Shown here piece after piece: positions 54,095 to 63,775 of a DNA stretch of 64,000 bases. Below the pieces are notes generated by a model, which had not been told where the DNA came from, did not search any database, and was given only the letters and a program-made list of their open reading frames with translations. The position numbers and the translations under genes were made by a program. The stretch lies in assembly GCA_033977485.1 (NCBI GenBank), contig CM066991.1:132141999-132205998 (forward strand), written 5' to 3'. Each line of letters starts with the position of its first letter. Position 1 is the first letter of the stretch. Source of the DNA: Hydrangea macrophylla (Eukaryota; Streptophyta; Magnoliopsida; Cornales; Hydrangeaceae).

Positions 54095-54581
54095 GGCTTT
54101 TATGCCCTTTCTTTTTCTTCTTTTACTGTTGTAGTATTTTTTTGTTTTGTGGGGGGATGAGCTACTACAACTGCTTACCCTAGGGTCTGTACAAGTCTGC
54201 TTTCAATCAATGACAAGGCCCCTGAGGCCACTTTCCTTTCCATTAACTGTTTACATTTTGTACTTGCATGCCCATGTGATTGCCAATCCCCAACCAGTTT
54301 TCAATTGCCAGACCCTTCACTTGGCACATGGATTAGGGTTGCAACCGGTTGAATAATTGGTCTTCTGCCAGTATCTGACCAGTTTTAGTCGAACCGAACA
54401 CTGCCTTAGCAAAATGGTTTAGGACCGTAACTGGTAGAACGCCTGGTCTTCTCGACCTGTTTTTGAAGGCATACCCGGTGTATTATAGGACTTGTCCTGT
54501 TTTACCGTCCGGGTTATTTATCTCTGATCACTGTTAGTACTTGGGAATGCTAGGACTCCAAGTACTGTTAATGACCGGTGT
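54095..54581 (+). other. 3' flank of antisense gene 2
   Basis: T-rich, then gagctactacaactgc and tttcaatcaatgacaaggcc, the same 3' module as after gene 1. The next 300 bp hold no gene. Confidence 0.6.
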
Positions 54582-54950
54582 GATTCCCTGTTTAAGGCTG
54601 CATTCCCCTGCCCCCCAAGCATTTTGGTAAGGCGGGTGCGTAGTAGCGAGCAACCTTAGGAAATCGACCTGGAACATGGGTGGTTGCAGGGTCCTTTGGG
54701 GTTTAGCCATCGTGGGTCACCTAGGGGGTTTGCCCCCATTGTCGGTTGGACCTAGGTTAAACCTTGTTTAATTTCCTGTTTAAGCCTGCATTCCCTTGCC
54801 CCCCAAGCGTTTTGTTAGGGAGATGGACGGGAATGCCGACCGTAGGAAACCGACCTGGAACATGGGTGGTTGCAGGGTCCTTTGAGACTTGCCATCATTG
54901 GCTGCCTAGGGGGTTAGGCCCCATCGTTGGCTGGACCTAGGCGAAGCCTG
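54582..54950 (-). repeat. Tandem duplication of about 190 bp in element C
   Basis: Copies start at 54582 and 54772 (ttcc(c)tgtttaag.ctgcattccc). Each contains tgccccccaagc, then aaaccgacctggaacatgggtgg variants, and ends in a cctaggggg...ggacctagg inverted pair. Its core is also present in element A near 19030-19110. Confidence 0.8.
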
Positions 54951-54952
54951 CG

Positions 54953-55033
54953 CCTCGGGGTTAGGCCCGAGGTCTTGTTGTGCCTTGGTGTTTAGCCAAG
55001 GTCTTTGAAGGTGCCTCGGGGTTAGGCCCGAGG
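54953..55033 (-). repeat. Three stem-loop repeats, 30-31 bp apart
   Basis: CCTCGGG/CCCGAGG (54953-54959 with 54966-54972), CCTTGG/CCAAGG (54983-54988 with 54996-55001), CCTCGGG/CCCGAGG (55014-55020 with 55027-55033). Each is followed by tctt. The middle copy changes C-G to T-A on both sides. They lie about 130 bp past the Gag-Pol stop on the minus strand. Confidence 0.8.
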
Positions 55034-55165
55034 TCTTTTTGTGCTGGGGTGGAACACTTGAGTAGGAACTTTGCAGAAAAGTAATTGCTTTATTTCAAAT
55101 TCATTTTAACTGCTCGGGTAGAGCTACAAAGAGTCCTAATCGATCGCTAACCCCCTTCATCCCTG

Positions 55166-58100
55166 CTACTGAAAATATTTTCGAAGGTGCTGTATGTTCC
55201 ACGGGTGGGAAAGCTTATGCCCGTCAAAATCTCGTAGCCAATAGGTTCCCGGTCGATGAATCCGGGTGACCGTATACGGGCCTTCCCAGTTCGGCCCCAA
55301 CTTCCCACGATTCGGGATTCTGGTCGACTGGTTTACCGCCTTCAGGACAAGATCACCCACTTGGAAGCTGCGATGCTTGACCTTGCTGTTATAGTACCTC
55401 GACACCCTTTGCTTGTACGCTGCCACTCGCAGATAGGCTTGATCTCTTTTCTCTTCTACCAAATCAAGTTCGGTTCTCAGAGCTTCCTCGTTGCTTTGCT
55501 CACTGAAATTGGCTACCCGGTAGGAGGGCAATCCGAGCTCTGTGGGGACTACGGCCTCGAAGCCATAGGTGAGTGAAAACGGCGTTTCGCCTGTTGCTGC
55601 TCGGGGAGTGGTACGGTAGGCCCACAGGAGGGTCGGCAACTCTTCAGCCCACAGACTTTTGGCACTTTCAAGCCGAGTCTTGATTGATTGCAAGATTGTC
55701 CTATTCGTCACCTCGGCCTGGCCGTTGGCCTGAGGGTGCTCGGGAGAGGAGTAATGGTTGGATATCCCGTAGCCCGAGCAGAACTGCCGAAACATCGGGG
55801 TGTCAAATTGTCTGCCATTGTCGCTCACCAGTACACGGGGGGTGCCAAACCTGCTGAGGATATTCTTCTCTATAAAACCCTCCATCTTCTTCTCGGTGAT
55901 GGTGGCCAATGGCTCGGCTTCTGCCCACTTGGTAAAGTAGTCCACGGCTATGACAGCAAACTTGACTTGCCCTTTTCCTGTTGGCAGGGGGCCTACTATG
56001 TCGATGCCCCATTGAGCAAACGGCCAGGGGCTAAGGATGGGTGTCTGCATCTCTCCCGGACAATTGATCATGGGGGAGAACCTTTGGCATCTGTCACACC
56101 TTTTCACATAGTCCCTGGAATCCCGAGCCATAGTTGGCCAGTAATAGCCTTGCAGCAGCGCTTTCCGCGAGAGTGCCCGACCTCCAACGTGGTTCCCACA
56201 AATTCCTTCATGGATTTCATACAAGATCGCTTGAATTTGCCCGGGATGAACGCAGCGGAGGTATGGGATGGTGAAGCCCCTTTTGTAGAGTATGCCATCA
56301 ATTAAATGGTACCTGGCTGCACGGTATTTGGTGCGGCGGGCCTCATCTTTTCTGTCCGGTAACACGCCGGTCGCTAAGAATGTAACTATGGGGTCCATCC
56401 AACTGGGTCCCAGGTCCACCGGGTCCACCTCCATTCCTTCCGAATTGATCACACTTGGCTCGGGCAGGTATTCTATCCTTATCCCGGGCAAGTCTGACTC
56501 AGAGGATGAAGCTAGGCGGGCCAACCGGTCGGCCTTGGTGTTCTCCTCCCGCGGTATCTGCGTGATGGCCAGTCCTTTGAGTCTCTTCGAAACCGCTCGG
56601 ACAAGGGCCAGGTAGGCCACCATGTTGTCTTCTCGGGCCTCATACTCCTGACTGACTTGGTTAACCACGAGCTGGGAATCACTGTACCCTTGGACCTGCT
56701 GTGCTCCCATAGATGTAGCCAACTGTAACCCTGCCAGTAGGGCCTCGTACTCGGCTTCATTGTTTGAAGCGCGGAATCCGAACCGCAGCGCGTACTCGAG
56801 CTGGATTCCGTCAGGAGAGGTCAGGATGATTCCTGCTCCGCTGCCCTGGTTGTTGGAAGAACCGTCGACGTAGAGTATCCAGGTCGGGATGTTGATCTGC
56901 AGCCCGGGCGGCAAGACTGGTGGGTCGAGCTCGTCGGTCTGATCCTCTGCATAGGTAAACTCGACCAGAAAATCTGCCACTGCCTGCCCCTTGAGGGCTG
57001 TCCGGGGTCGGTAGACCACTTCAAATTCTTCCAATTCCAGGGCCCACTTGACGAGTCTTCCCGATGTTTCGGGTCTGCTCAGGATCCGGCGCAACGGCTG
57101 GTCTGTGAGCACTGCAATTGTGTGGGCCTGGAAGTATGGGCGGAGTCTTCGGGCCGAGGTGATGAGGGCGAAGGCCAGTTTCTCGATGCGAGAGTACCGG
57201 CTTTCGGCGCCTTGCAGTGCTCGGCTAGTGTAATACACTGGGAACTGTATCCCGTGCTCTTCCCGAACAAGTGCTGAGCTGACTGCCGATGGTGACACTG
57301 CCAGGTAGAGGAAAAGTTCTTCTCCGGCTGTAGGTGTCGTGAGCAAAGGGGGAGAGGCCAGGTACTTCTTAAGTTCCTGGAATGCCTCCTCGCACTCCTC
57401 CGACCATTGAAAAGCTTTACGGAGGATTTTGAAGAATGGTAGGCAACGGTCAGTTGCTCTGGAAACGAATCTATTCAGTGCGGCTACCCGTTCGGCCAAA
57501 CTTTGGACTTCTTTGGTTGATCGGGGGGACTTCATGTTGATGATGGCCTGTATTTTCTCGGGGTTAGCCTCGATTCCCCGCCTGCTGACAAGGTGGCCAA
57601 GGAATTTTCCGGACGAGACACCGAATGTGCATTTGGCCGGGTTCAACCTCATTCCGAACTTTCTCAAAATGCTGAAGGCTCCGGCCAGATGGTCCAAGTG
57701 GTCGGTCTCATCGTGACTCTTGACCAGCAGATCGTCAACGTATACTTCCATAGTTTTACCAATTAGATCTTTGAACATGTGGTTGACTAACCGCTGGTAG
57801 GTTGCCCCGGCGTTCTTGAGGCCGAAGGGCATCACCTTGTAACAGTACGTGCCTTGATCTGTGATGAAGGCAGTTTTTTCTTCGTCCCCGGGGTGCATGC
57901 TTATCTGGTTGTACCCGGAGTAGGCGTCCATGAAGGAGAGGAGCGAATGGCCGGCGGTGGAGTCCACAAGGAGGTCTATCCTAGGCAGTGGATAGCAGTC
58001 CTTGGGACAAGCTTTGTTCAAGTCCGTAAAGTCCACGCACATCCTCCATTTTCCGTTACTCTTTTTGACCAACACGACGTTGGCCAACCAGTCGGGATAG

Positions 58101-60802
58101 AGGACTTCTCGGATTGAGCCCGCCTTGAGGAGCTTCTCTACTTCCTCAGAGACCGCAATTTGCCTTTCGGGGGCCATGCCTCGTCTTTTCTGCTTCACCG
58201 GCCGAGAGTCCGGGTTGACATTTAGGCGGTGAGACATAACCCGTGAATCAATCCCGGGCATGTCTTCGTGGCACCACGCGAAGACGTCCTGGCTTTGGCG
58301 CAGGAACTGGATGAGTCTTTCCCGGAGGCTAGGCTCGAGGAGGGTACCGACGCTGACAGTCCGGTCTGGGAGTTGAGGGTCCAGGACCACTCTTTCCAAC
58401 TCCTCTACCGGGCCGACTTTGTCGCTTGGGTCCCTCGGATCCATCTCCTGGACGCTGAAGGATTCTGTGACGGCGCCCTTTCGCAGGGAGCTGACGTAAC
58501 AACTCCGTGCGGTCATCTGATCTCCGCGTAGGCTCCCGGGCCCCTGGGGGGTCGGGAACTTAACTGTCAGACTGTACGTCGAGACGACCGCCTTGGCTTT
58601 GTTGAGGGTTGGCCTACCGAGGATGGCATTGTAGGCGGATGGTGTTTCCACGATAACAAAGTTCGCCAGCACAGAGGCTTGCTGAGGGTAAGTTCCCATG
58701 AGGACTGGAAGGTCGATGGTGCCGAGCGGCAATGTGCTGGACCCATTGAAGCCTACCAGTGGGGTCGTCACCGGTCGTAATCGATCCCGGGATATCCCTA
58801 GCTGCTCGAACGCTGAGATGAACATAATGTCCGATGAACTGCCCGTATCCACTAGTACCCTCTTGACCACATAATTGGCGATGGAGAGCGTTACTACCAG
58901 CGGGTCATCGTGGGGGCAGTGGAGATCCTGCACATCGTCGGAAGAAAAGGTCAACACGTCGGACGGCGGGGAGTCGGTGGATCGGACGTGCCAGACATCC
59001 GCCCGGGATGCCCGAGCATGCCTCTTCCTTGCCGTCTGCGAATCCCCTCCGCCCGAGGTGCCGCCGGAAATCACATTGATCTGGCCGAGAGGAGGAGGCT
59101 GATCCGGAGTTCGGTTACCTTGTCGGGGTTGCCTGTCTGTTGTGACAAACTCGGCTAGGTGCCCCTGCTCAATCAGCTTCTCTATGGCTATCTTCAACTT
59201 AAAGCAGTCGTCCGTGTCGTGGCCATGGTCCCTGTGAAAACGGCAGAATTTGTCCCGGTTTCTTTTGCCGGGGGGTGCCCTAAGCTTTGCTGGCTGCGGG
59301 AGTAGCCTCCGAGCCTCGGCAGCGGCCATTACTTCCTGGATAGGTCGGGAGAGTGGCGTGAAGGTGGCTTGGGGCTGATCCCGGCCACCCCGCTGCTGGT
59401 CCCGGCCGCCTCGCTGCTGATCCTGTCTGGGCTTCTTGCCCAAGCCTTTGTCCGGCCCTTCGTGCTTGCGCTTGGACCTCGGAGACTCATCTTCCCCGGT
59501 TCCGGAGCGCTTTGCCCTTAGGAATTCCTCGGTATCAATGTGCTTGCCGACCCTGTCCGAGAGTTCCACCAGGGTTGTCGGTCGGTCACGATGGAACGAC
59601 GTGGCAACCTTGGTGTGTTGGACCCCTGAACAAAAGGCCATGATTGCTGCTGTCTCATTGAGATTACGGATCTGGAGCCTCTGCTGATTGAAGCGGTCCA
59701 CGTATTCTCTCAGAGACTCTCCTTTGCGCTGCTTCACAGTGAGCAGCTGGGTGTCCGGCTGTGATCGGTCAAGCATTCCCACGAACTGGCTGACGAAGAG
59801 TTTGCTCAGAGATTTGAAGTCGTCAACCGTTCGGGGCCTCAGCGAATGGAACCATTGCGCGGCCGATCCCTTTAAGGTGCTGGGGAAGGCCAGGCACAGC
59901 AGTTCGTCGGTTGTAGTGACCAGTGCCATCTGCGCCTTATAGGTGCGGATGTGGTCTACCGGACTCCCCTTGCCATCGTAAGAGCTAAGGTGCGGGGGCT
60001 TGAATTTTCGCGGAATGGGGAACTGTGTCACCCGGGAGGTGTAGGGCGACTCCGTTTCCGTGTTTGTGAGGTCGTGACCGGACTTACGGTTCAGCCTCTC
60101 AATTTGCTGCTGCAACTCTTCGACCTGGGCTTTAACGTCAGTGTGCCCGGTCCTCCTATCTGCATCTGAATAATAAGTGGGGTCGGATGATGATGCCTCG
60201 TCCTCATCCTCGAAGCGTGTCGATCTTGGGGATAACACTCGGCTACGGGTCCGGGATAGCCTGTGCCTAAGATCCTCCCGGCTCAGGGTGGGCGGATCGT
60301 CGACCGGCTCCCTCACCTTTCGTCCGGACGCTTCTCCCCTTGCGGCTCGGCGTCGTTCGATGAGTAACCGGGCGTCCTCCACTCGGCGTGCTCGGCGAGG
60401 AACATACCGAGGCCCTTCCTTTGGACGCCTTGTAGGCTGGCTACGTTCTCCCTCTCCATGGTGTTCTCGATCTGGTGGGGACACTGGTGCAGATCGGGCT
60501 TTTCCGCGGGTCCGCGCGGGCCTTTGGCTAGGAACGCTCTTTTCGGGCCGCTTTCCCGACGAAGGGTTTTTCTCGTGGTCCTTGACCACCTTTCCATGCT
60601 GGGCCATGAGCGTCTCTATTTGCCGTTGCGTCCGGATCTGACTCTCCAAGAGTTGCTCCAGTGCCGCCGTGACTTGCTCGGTGGACATGGAGGCAGCCCG
60701 TGTCTCGACCTGTAGACCCTCCTGGCCTGACTGGTCCGCCTGACCTGACTGATCCGCCTGACCGGTCGAGTCAGCGGTCTTCTTGCCCTTCTTCTTCGGC
60801 AT
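55166..60802 (-). CDS. Gag-Pol polyprotein of element C
   Basis: 1,878 codons, uninterrupted. The N terminus is Lys-rich with a DQSGQA repeat (17-27) and Arg-rich linkers (to about 200). Gag core lies at about 260-430; zinc knuckle CX2HX4HX4C at C520-C533; protease VDTGSS (D652). Reverse transcriptase (about 850-1080) has SFMDAYSG (D959) and YVDD (D1023, D1024). The first RNase H (about 1160-1290) lacks the first catalytic Asp (LYLAVSPS). The second, archaeal-type RNase H has YVDGS (D1313), E1351, YSDSQ (D1375) and KAD (D1425). Integrase has an HHCC finger (about 1531-1572) and a DD35E core (D1601, D1661, E1697), then a C-terminal GPNWEGPY segment (1836-1843). The double RNase H places it in the Tat clade. 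All essential enzyme motifs are present, so with the near-identical LTRs the copy may be competent. It differs from element B in lacking the G-patch-like and long acidic inserts. Gag is homologous to the broken gag of element A. Confidence 0.95.
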   Translation of the reverse strand: MPKKKGKKTADSTGQADQSGQADQSGQEGLQVETRAASMSTEQVTAALEQLLESQIRTQRQIETLMAQHGKVVKDHEKNPSSGKRPEKSVPSQRPARTRGKARSAPVSPPDREHHGEGERSQPTRRPKEGPRYVPRRARRVEDARLLIERRRAARGEASGRKVREPVDDPPTLSREDLRHRLSRTRSRVLSPRSTRFEDEDEASSSDPTYYSDADRRTGHTDVKAQVEELQQQIERLNRKSGHDLTNTETESPYTSRVTQFPIPRKFKPPHLSSYDGKGSPVDHIRTYKAQMALVTTTDELLCLAFPSTLKGSAAQWFHSLRPRTVDDFKSLSKLFVSQFVGMLDRSQPDTQLLTVKQRKGESLREYVDRFNQQRLQIRNLNETAAIMAFCSGVQHTKVATSFHRDRPTTLVELSDRVGKHIDTEEFLRAKRSGTGEDESPRSKRKHEGPDKGLGKKPRQDQQRGGRDQQRGGRDQPQATFTPLSRPIQEVMAAAEARRLLPQPAKLRAPPGKRNRDKFCRFHRDHGHDTDDCFKLKIAIEKLIEQGHLAEFVTTDRQPRQGNRTPDQPPPLGQINVISGGTSGGGDSQTARKRHARASRADVWHVRSTDSPPSDVLTFSSDDVQDLHCPHDDPLVVTLSIANYVVKRVLVDTGSSSDIMFISAFEQLGISRDRLRPVTTPLVGFNGSSTLPLGTIDLPVLMGTYPQQASVLANFVIVETPSAYNAILGRPTLNKAKAVVSTYSLTVKFPTPQGPGSLRGDQMTARSCYVSSLRKGAVTESFSVQEMDPRDPSDKVGPVEELERVVLDPQLPDRTVSVGTLLEPSLRERLIQFLRQSQDVFAWCHEDMPGIDSRVMSHRLNVNPDSRPVKQKRRGMAPERQIAVSEEVEKLLKAGSIREVLYPDWLANVVLVKKSNGKWRMCVDFTDLNKACPKDCYPLPRIDLLVDSTAGHSLLSFMDAYSGYNQISMHPGDEEKTAFITDQGTYCYKVMPFGLKNAGATYQRLVNHMFKDLIGKTMEVYVDDLLVKSHDETDHLDHLAGAFSILRKFGMRLNPAKCTFGVSSGKFLGHLVSRRGIEANPEKIQAIINMKSPRSTKEVQSLAERVAALNRFVSRATDRCLPFFKILRKAFQWSEECEEAFQELKKYLASPPLLTTPTAGEELFLYLAVSPSAVSSALVREEHGIQFPVYYTSRALQGAESRYSRIEKLAFALITSARRLRPYFQAHTIAVLTDQPLRRILSRPETSGRLVKWALELEEFEVVYRPRTALKGQAVADFLVEFTYAEDQTDELDPPVLPPGLQINIPTWILYVDGSSNNQGSGAGIILTSPDGIQLEYALRFGFRASNNEAEYEALLAGLQLATSMGAQQVQGYSDSQLVVNQVSQEYEAREDNMVAYLALVRAVSKRLKGLAITQIPREENTKADRLARLASSSESDLPGIRIEYLPEPSVINSEGMEVDPVDLGPSWMDPIVTFLATGVLPDRKDEARRTKYRAARYHLIDGILYKRGFTIPYLRCVHPGQIQAILYEIHEGICGNHVGGRALSRKALLQGYYWPTMARDSRDYVKRCDRCQRFSPMINCPGEMQTPILSPWPFAQWGIDIVGPLPTGKGQVKFAVIAVDYFTKWAEAEPLATITEKKMEGFIEKNILSRFGTPRVLVSDNGRQFDTPMFRQFCSGYGISNHYSSPEHPQANGQAEVTNRTILQSIKTRLESAKSLWAEELPTLLWAYRTTPRAATGETPFSLTYGFEAVVPTELGLPSYRVANFSEQSNEEALRTELDLVEEKRDQAYLRVAAYKQRVSRYYNSKVKHRSFQVGDLVLKAVNQSTRIPNRGKLGPNWEGPYTVTRIHRPGTYWLRDFDGHKLSHPWNIQHLRKYFQ

Positions 60803-60844
60803 GTTGATCAGTCAAAGATTTTTTTTCGATGAGGAAACTGACGC

Positions 60845-60862
60845 TTCCCACAGACGGCGCCA
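60845..60862 (-). promoter_or_regulatory. Primer-binding site of element C
   Basis: Minus strand TGGCGCCGTCTGTGGGAA, three bases from the 5' LTR. The first nine bases fit the 3' end of plant tRNA-Asp; the rest does not. Confidence 0.8.
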
Positions 60863-60865
60863 AAC

Positions 60866-61459
60866 TGATGATGCCGAGAATTGGTAAGAGAGGATTCAGA
60901 GAGAGACAGAGAGACACCAAGGAGTTGTAAGTGGTTCGGCCCCGTTAATGAGGTGACCTACGTCCACGTGTGTATCTAGGCGTTATCCTAGCAGATCACC
61001 GGCGGCCTGGTGAGCCAACAATGGTGGGCGGCACTACCAGTAATACCGTTCGGGTATATGCGTTTCAGTGTATGCTCTAGTTATTAGGTTTCTCCAGATC
61101 CCTCCCCCTTTAGAAGGGTATGGGTGGGCTCTTTTATAGATGCAAGAGTCCACCTCTACATGGAAACTTAGATACATTAGGAAGCCTATATCAATCACAA
61201 TTCGATGTGCATAAGTTAAGGGAAGATCCTTATCAGATTAGGAATCTATCGAGTTTATTCCTAGTAGGACTCTGGCCGCACAAGGAAACTGCTGGAGTTG
61301 AGCCGTGCGTCCGGGAGAGCCGCCGAAGGTCACGCCCGGGCTGTGCTGGCACCCCGAGCGGTTACGCTGGCAAGCCCTAGGTGTGGACCCCAGGGTTCTG
61401 CTTGGTCTTTGATGCTGACGTGGTCGTTGGGCCCATGCTGAATAATTCTGAGCATATCA
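60866..61459 (-). repeat. 5' LTR of element C
   Basis: 594 bp, matching 48578-49171; it supplies the promoter for minus-strand Gag-Pol transcription. Confidence 0.95.
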
Positions 61460-61464
61460 ATTAC
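61460..61464. repeat. Target-site duplication of element C (right copy)
   Basis: attac, identical to 48573-48577. Confidence 0.95.
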
Positions 61465-62366
61465 GTTTTCAAATTTATACGGATTTTACAACTTCGTATT
61501 GTTTTAAAAAAAGTTGTACACTCAATGTTGTATTTAAGTTTCTTTTCCGTTGCTACAATCTTTTAATGGATATGATGAGTCTTGATGGCGTGTCACGTGT
61601 CCTATTTCTGCCCCTAGTGGGATGGGTCATGTCATAGCAGTATTCTTTTTTTAGAATAATGATATGCTTCCAAATATTGAATCTCAAATGCTTCCCAAAT
61701 ACATGTGGCAGCGGGGCCACCTTTAATAATAATGGGACTACTTCAACATCATCCAATCAAAATCCAATGGGCCCGTTGACACACATATTTGAGATGCCTA
61801 ACTACACTTTACTCCCTTATACTATACCTGTGTTTTCAATTGGATACATATACTTCTTCTTTTTTGGTTCAATTGAATATTTGAATTTCAAAAATTTATT
61901 TAATCAAATTCAAAATCTGACATCGTCGGCTTAAACTAGCAGAAATTATCACGTAAGTTGCACATAATGTTTACTTGTCACAGATTAGGTTAAGACAAAC
62001 AAAGGAGATTGTGAATGGCGGGAAAATGATGCACTTTTGGGTTTCATTGAATGCGAATTTTTCGTGTTATTCACACTCCTTCGTTTTATCTTAGCCAATT
62101 ATGTGACAGGTAAATATCATTTACGTCACAATTTAAGTTTTGGATTTGATTGAATAAAATTTTAAGTTTAAAGGTTTAATTGAACAAAAACATAATAAGA
62201 AATGTATCCAATTGAAAACACGGATGTAGTATAGGGTGTAAAGTATAATTAGGCCTGGGGGGGGGGGGGGGGGGGCAAAGGAAGATGAAATGGCGCGAAA
62301 AACTTGAAGCTCCATCTCGGGCCTCTCTCGAATTCTGTTTCTCTCTCTTCTCCATGTGGATTTCTT

Positions 62367-62404
<38 letters not shown>

Positions 62405-62466
62405 GGGAAGAAGTATAAGCAGAGATTTTCTTAGAGAGCAAGAGATTTTATTCCTTTACCAGAGGC
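61465..62466. other. Intergenic DNA with low-complexity runs
   Basis: AT-rich; 19 G at 62257-62275 and a TC microsatellite at about 62369-62402. No gene is seen; frames over the TC repeat only give RE repeats. Confidence 0.6.
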
Positions 62467-62791
62467 AGAGGTAACATCAAAATGCAATCGATACCCCCAT
62501 CTCAAGACGTCAAAAGAAAAAGGAAGCCAAGATGTTATTCAGCGGTAGTAGGCCTAAAGGCCGCCATCGATCTTGATTGAATCCGTGTAGGGTTTAGGGA
62601 TTGAGTCTTGCTGTTCTTCTCCCTATGTTGCTTTGAGTGCTTGTTTTCCTTTTGTTCTTTGTTTTTTTTCCAATCTTGGTGTCTTGCACTCATTGCATGT
62701 TTTTGATCTTATTGTAACATCCTGGGGTTTGGCCCTTTTTTTGGCTTGAATTTACCTTTTTCCGAAAAAAAAAAAAGAGGTAACATCAAAA
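62467..62791 (+). mobile_element. Short poly(A)-tailed retroposon with 16-bp target duplications
   Basis: A 293-bp insert (62483-62775) ends in a 12-A tail and is flanked by exact agaggtaacatcaaaa repeats (62467-62482 and 62776-62791). This is the signature of target-primed reverse transcription. Its 3' part (tttggcttgaatttaccttt, then tccg and A) looks like the tail of a plant LINE, so a 5'-truncated LINE is likely; a processed transcript is possible. Confidence 0.8.
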
Positions 62792-62861
62792 GCTTCATTT
62801 GGCTGAAAATATTCCCCGACTCTGAGCGATCGCACTTGTTTAAGATATGTGTATGTAGAAT

Positions 62862-62892
<31 letters not shown>

Positions 62893-63184
62893 CAGTCTTT
62901 ATATATAATAAATACGGATCAAATTTCTAGTGTATGTATGTGTATGTTTCACCGATCTCAAGTTATATACTAATACTGATGATACAGTTTATATGTGAGT
63001 AGAGTAGTTAGATTCTATTGAGGGCCGCTAAAGTCATTCAGCAAAAGTTCCAATTTTGGGGTTTAGAATTCTCAATTAAAGTACACCAAACCAAGTGTAT
63101 GATGAATTGGAGTTCCAGGTTCCAGGTTCTGTTAATGATTATACAATTAAAGTACAATAAAAGAATCAAAGTTAGTTACGAATC
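62792..63184. other. Intergenic / 3' flank of the receptor gene
   Basis: A TG microsatellite lies near 62873-62892. A 37-bp stretch around 'aagtgtatgatgaattggagttccaggttc' at about 63094 recurs at 63249 inside the receptor exon, a small local duplication. Confidence 0.6.
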
Positions 63185-63775
63185 TTATGATACGCAAAAG
63201 TCTTGCCATCTTTCTTCAATTGTCTCATCGTCAATGATTATACTATCAAGTGTATGATGAATTGGAGTTCCAGGTTCTGTTGCTGAAAACCCTACATCAG
63301 GCGAGAAAATTCCATTCCCATTGTGGAAAATGCTAATCGCTGGACTTTCCAAGCCTTCATGCATAACATCCTCTTCAACTGCATCTACAGCAGCCATTAA
63401 AGTCCTTTCATTTGTTGCTTTTGGCTGTTTTGGTGCATCAGATGAGTTCTCTTTTTCCTCATCAAAGTCTTTGGCCATTGTTACAATCTTTTGCCACATG
63501 GAGTCATCAGAGGCTAAGATATCCCTCTTGTCATACAAGAAAATGAGAAAGAATATGGTGAGAGCTGAAGATGAAGATATGCCCGCGAGAAGGAAAAGCC
63601 CCTTAAAATTATCGAGCTTGAGGCTATCTGAGGTGATGATGGCACCTGCTTGCTCTTGACAATGGGCTTCTTCATCAAACCATCTTTTTGAAATTCTACT
63701 CATTTTCTCTCCCTCTGTCACATTTAAAACCGCTCGTGAAACATCAAGAACTAGGGGAGAACCCTGTGGGAATGC
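63185..63775 (-). CDS. Glutamate receptor-like channel (GLR), last exon
   Basis: Terminal exon of a gene that continues beyond the window; the acceptor (cttgcag on the minus strand) ends at 63776. It encodes about 196 residues: the end of the ligand-binding S2 lobe (AFPQGSPLVLDVSRAVLNVT, then EGEKM, a Cys and WFDEEAHC), the last membrane helix M4 (LFLLAGISSSSALTIFFLIF) and a cytosolic tail. This arrangement and the FP.GSP..DVSRA..N.TEG motif are typical of plant GLRs, most like clade II, which form amino-acid-gated calcium-permeable cation channels in the plasma membrane. The tail is rich in acidic and Ser residues. Reading 13 codons upstream of the acceptor also stays open, but that is intron. 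Confidence 0.88.
   Translation of the reverse strand, partial: AFPQGSPLVLDVSRAVLNVTEGEKMSRISKRWFDEEAHCQEQAGAIITSDSLKLDNFKGLFLLAGISSSSALTIFFLIFLYDKRDILASDDSMWQKIVTMAKDFDEEKENSSDAPKQPKATNERTLMAAVDAVEEDVMHEGLESPAISIFHNGNGIFSPDVGFSATEPGTPIHHTLDSIIIDDETIEERWQDFCVS

Larger units (their letters stand above)
48578..61459 (-). mobile_element. Element C: full-length young Tat-clade Ty3/gypsy retrotransposon with two antisense genes
   Basis: 12,882 bp: 594-bp LTRs (TGATGATGCC...GCATATCA) with, by eye, one base difference (g/a near 49093 and 61379), exact attac target duplications, primer-binding site at 60845-60862, polypurine tract at 49172-49190, and an intact 1,878-codon Gag-Pol on the minus strand. 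On the plus strand between pol and the 3' LTR lie two genes of the 'putative gypsy type transposon' family (49700-50794 and 51966-54094). Antisense ORFs are known in Tat elements; two tandem cassettes with separate promoters are unusual. Confidence 0.95.
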
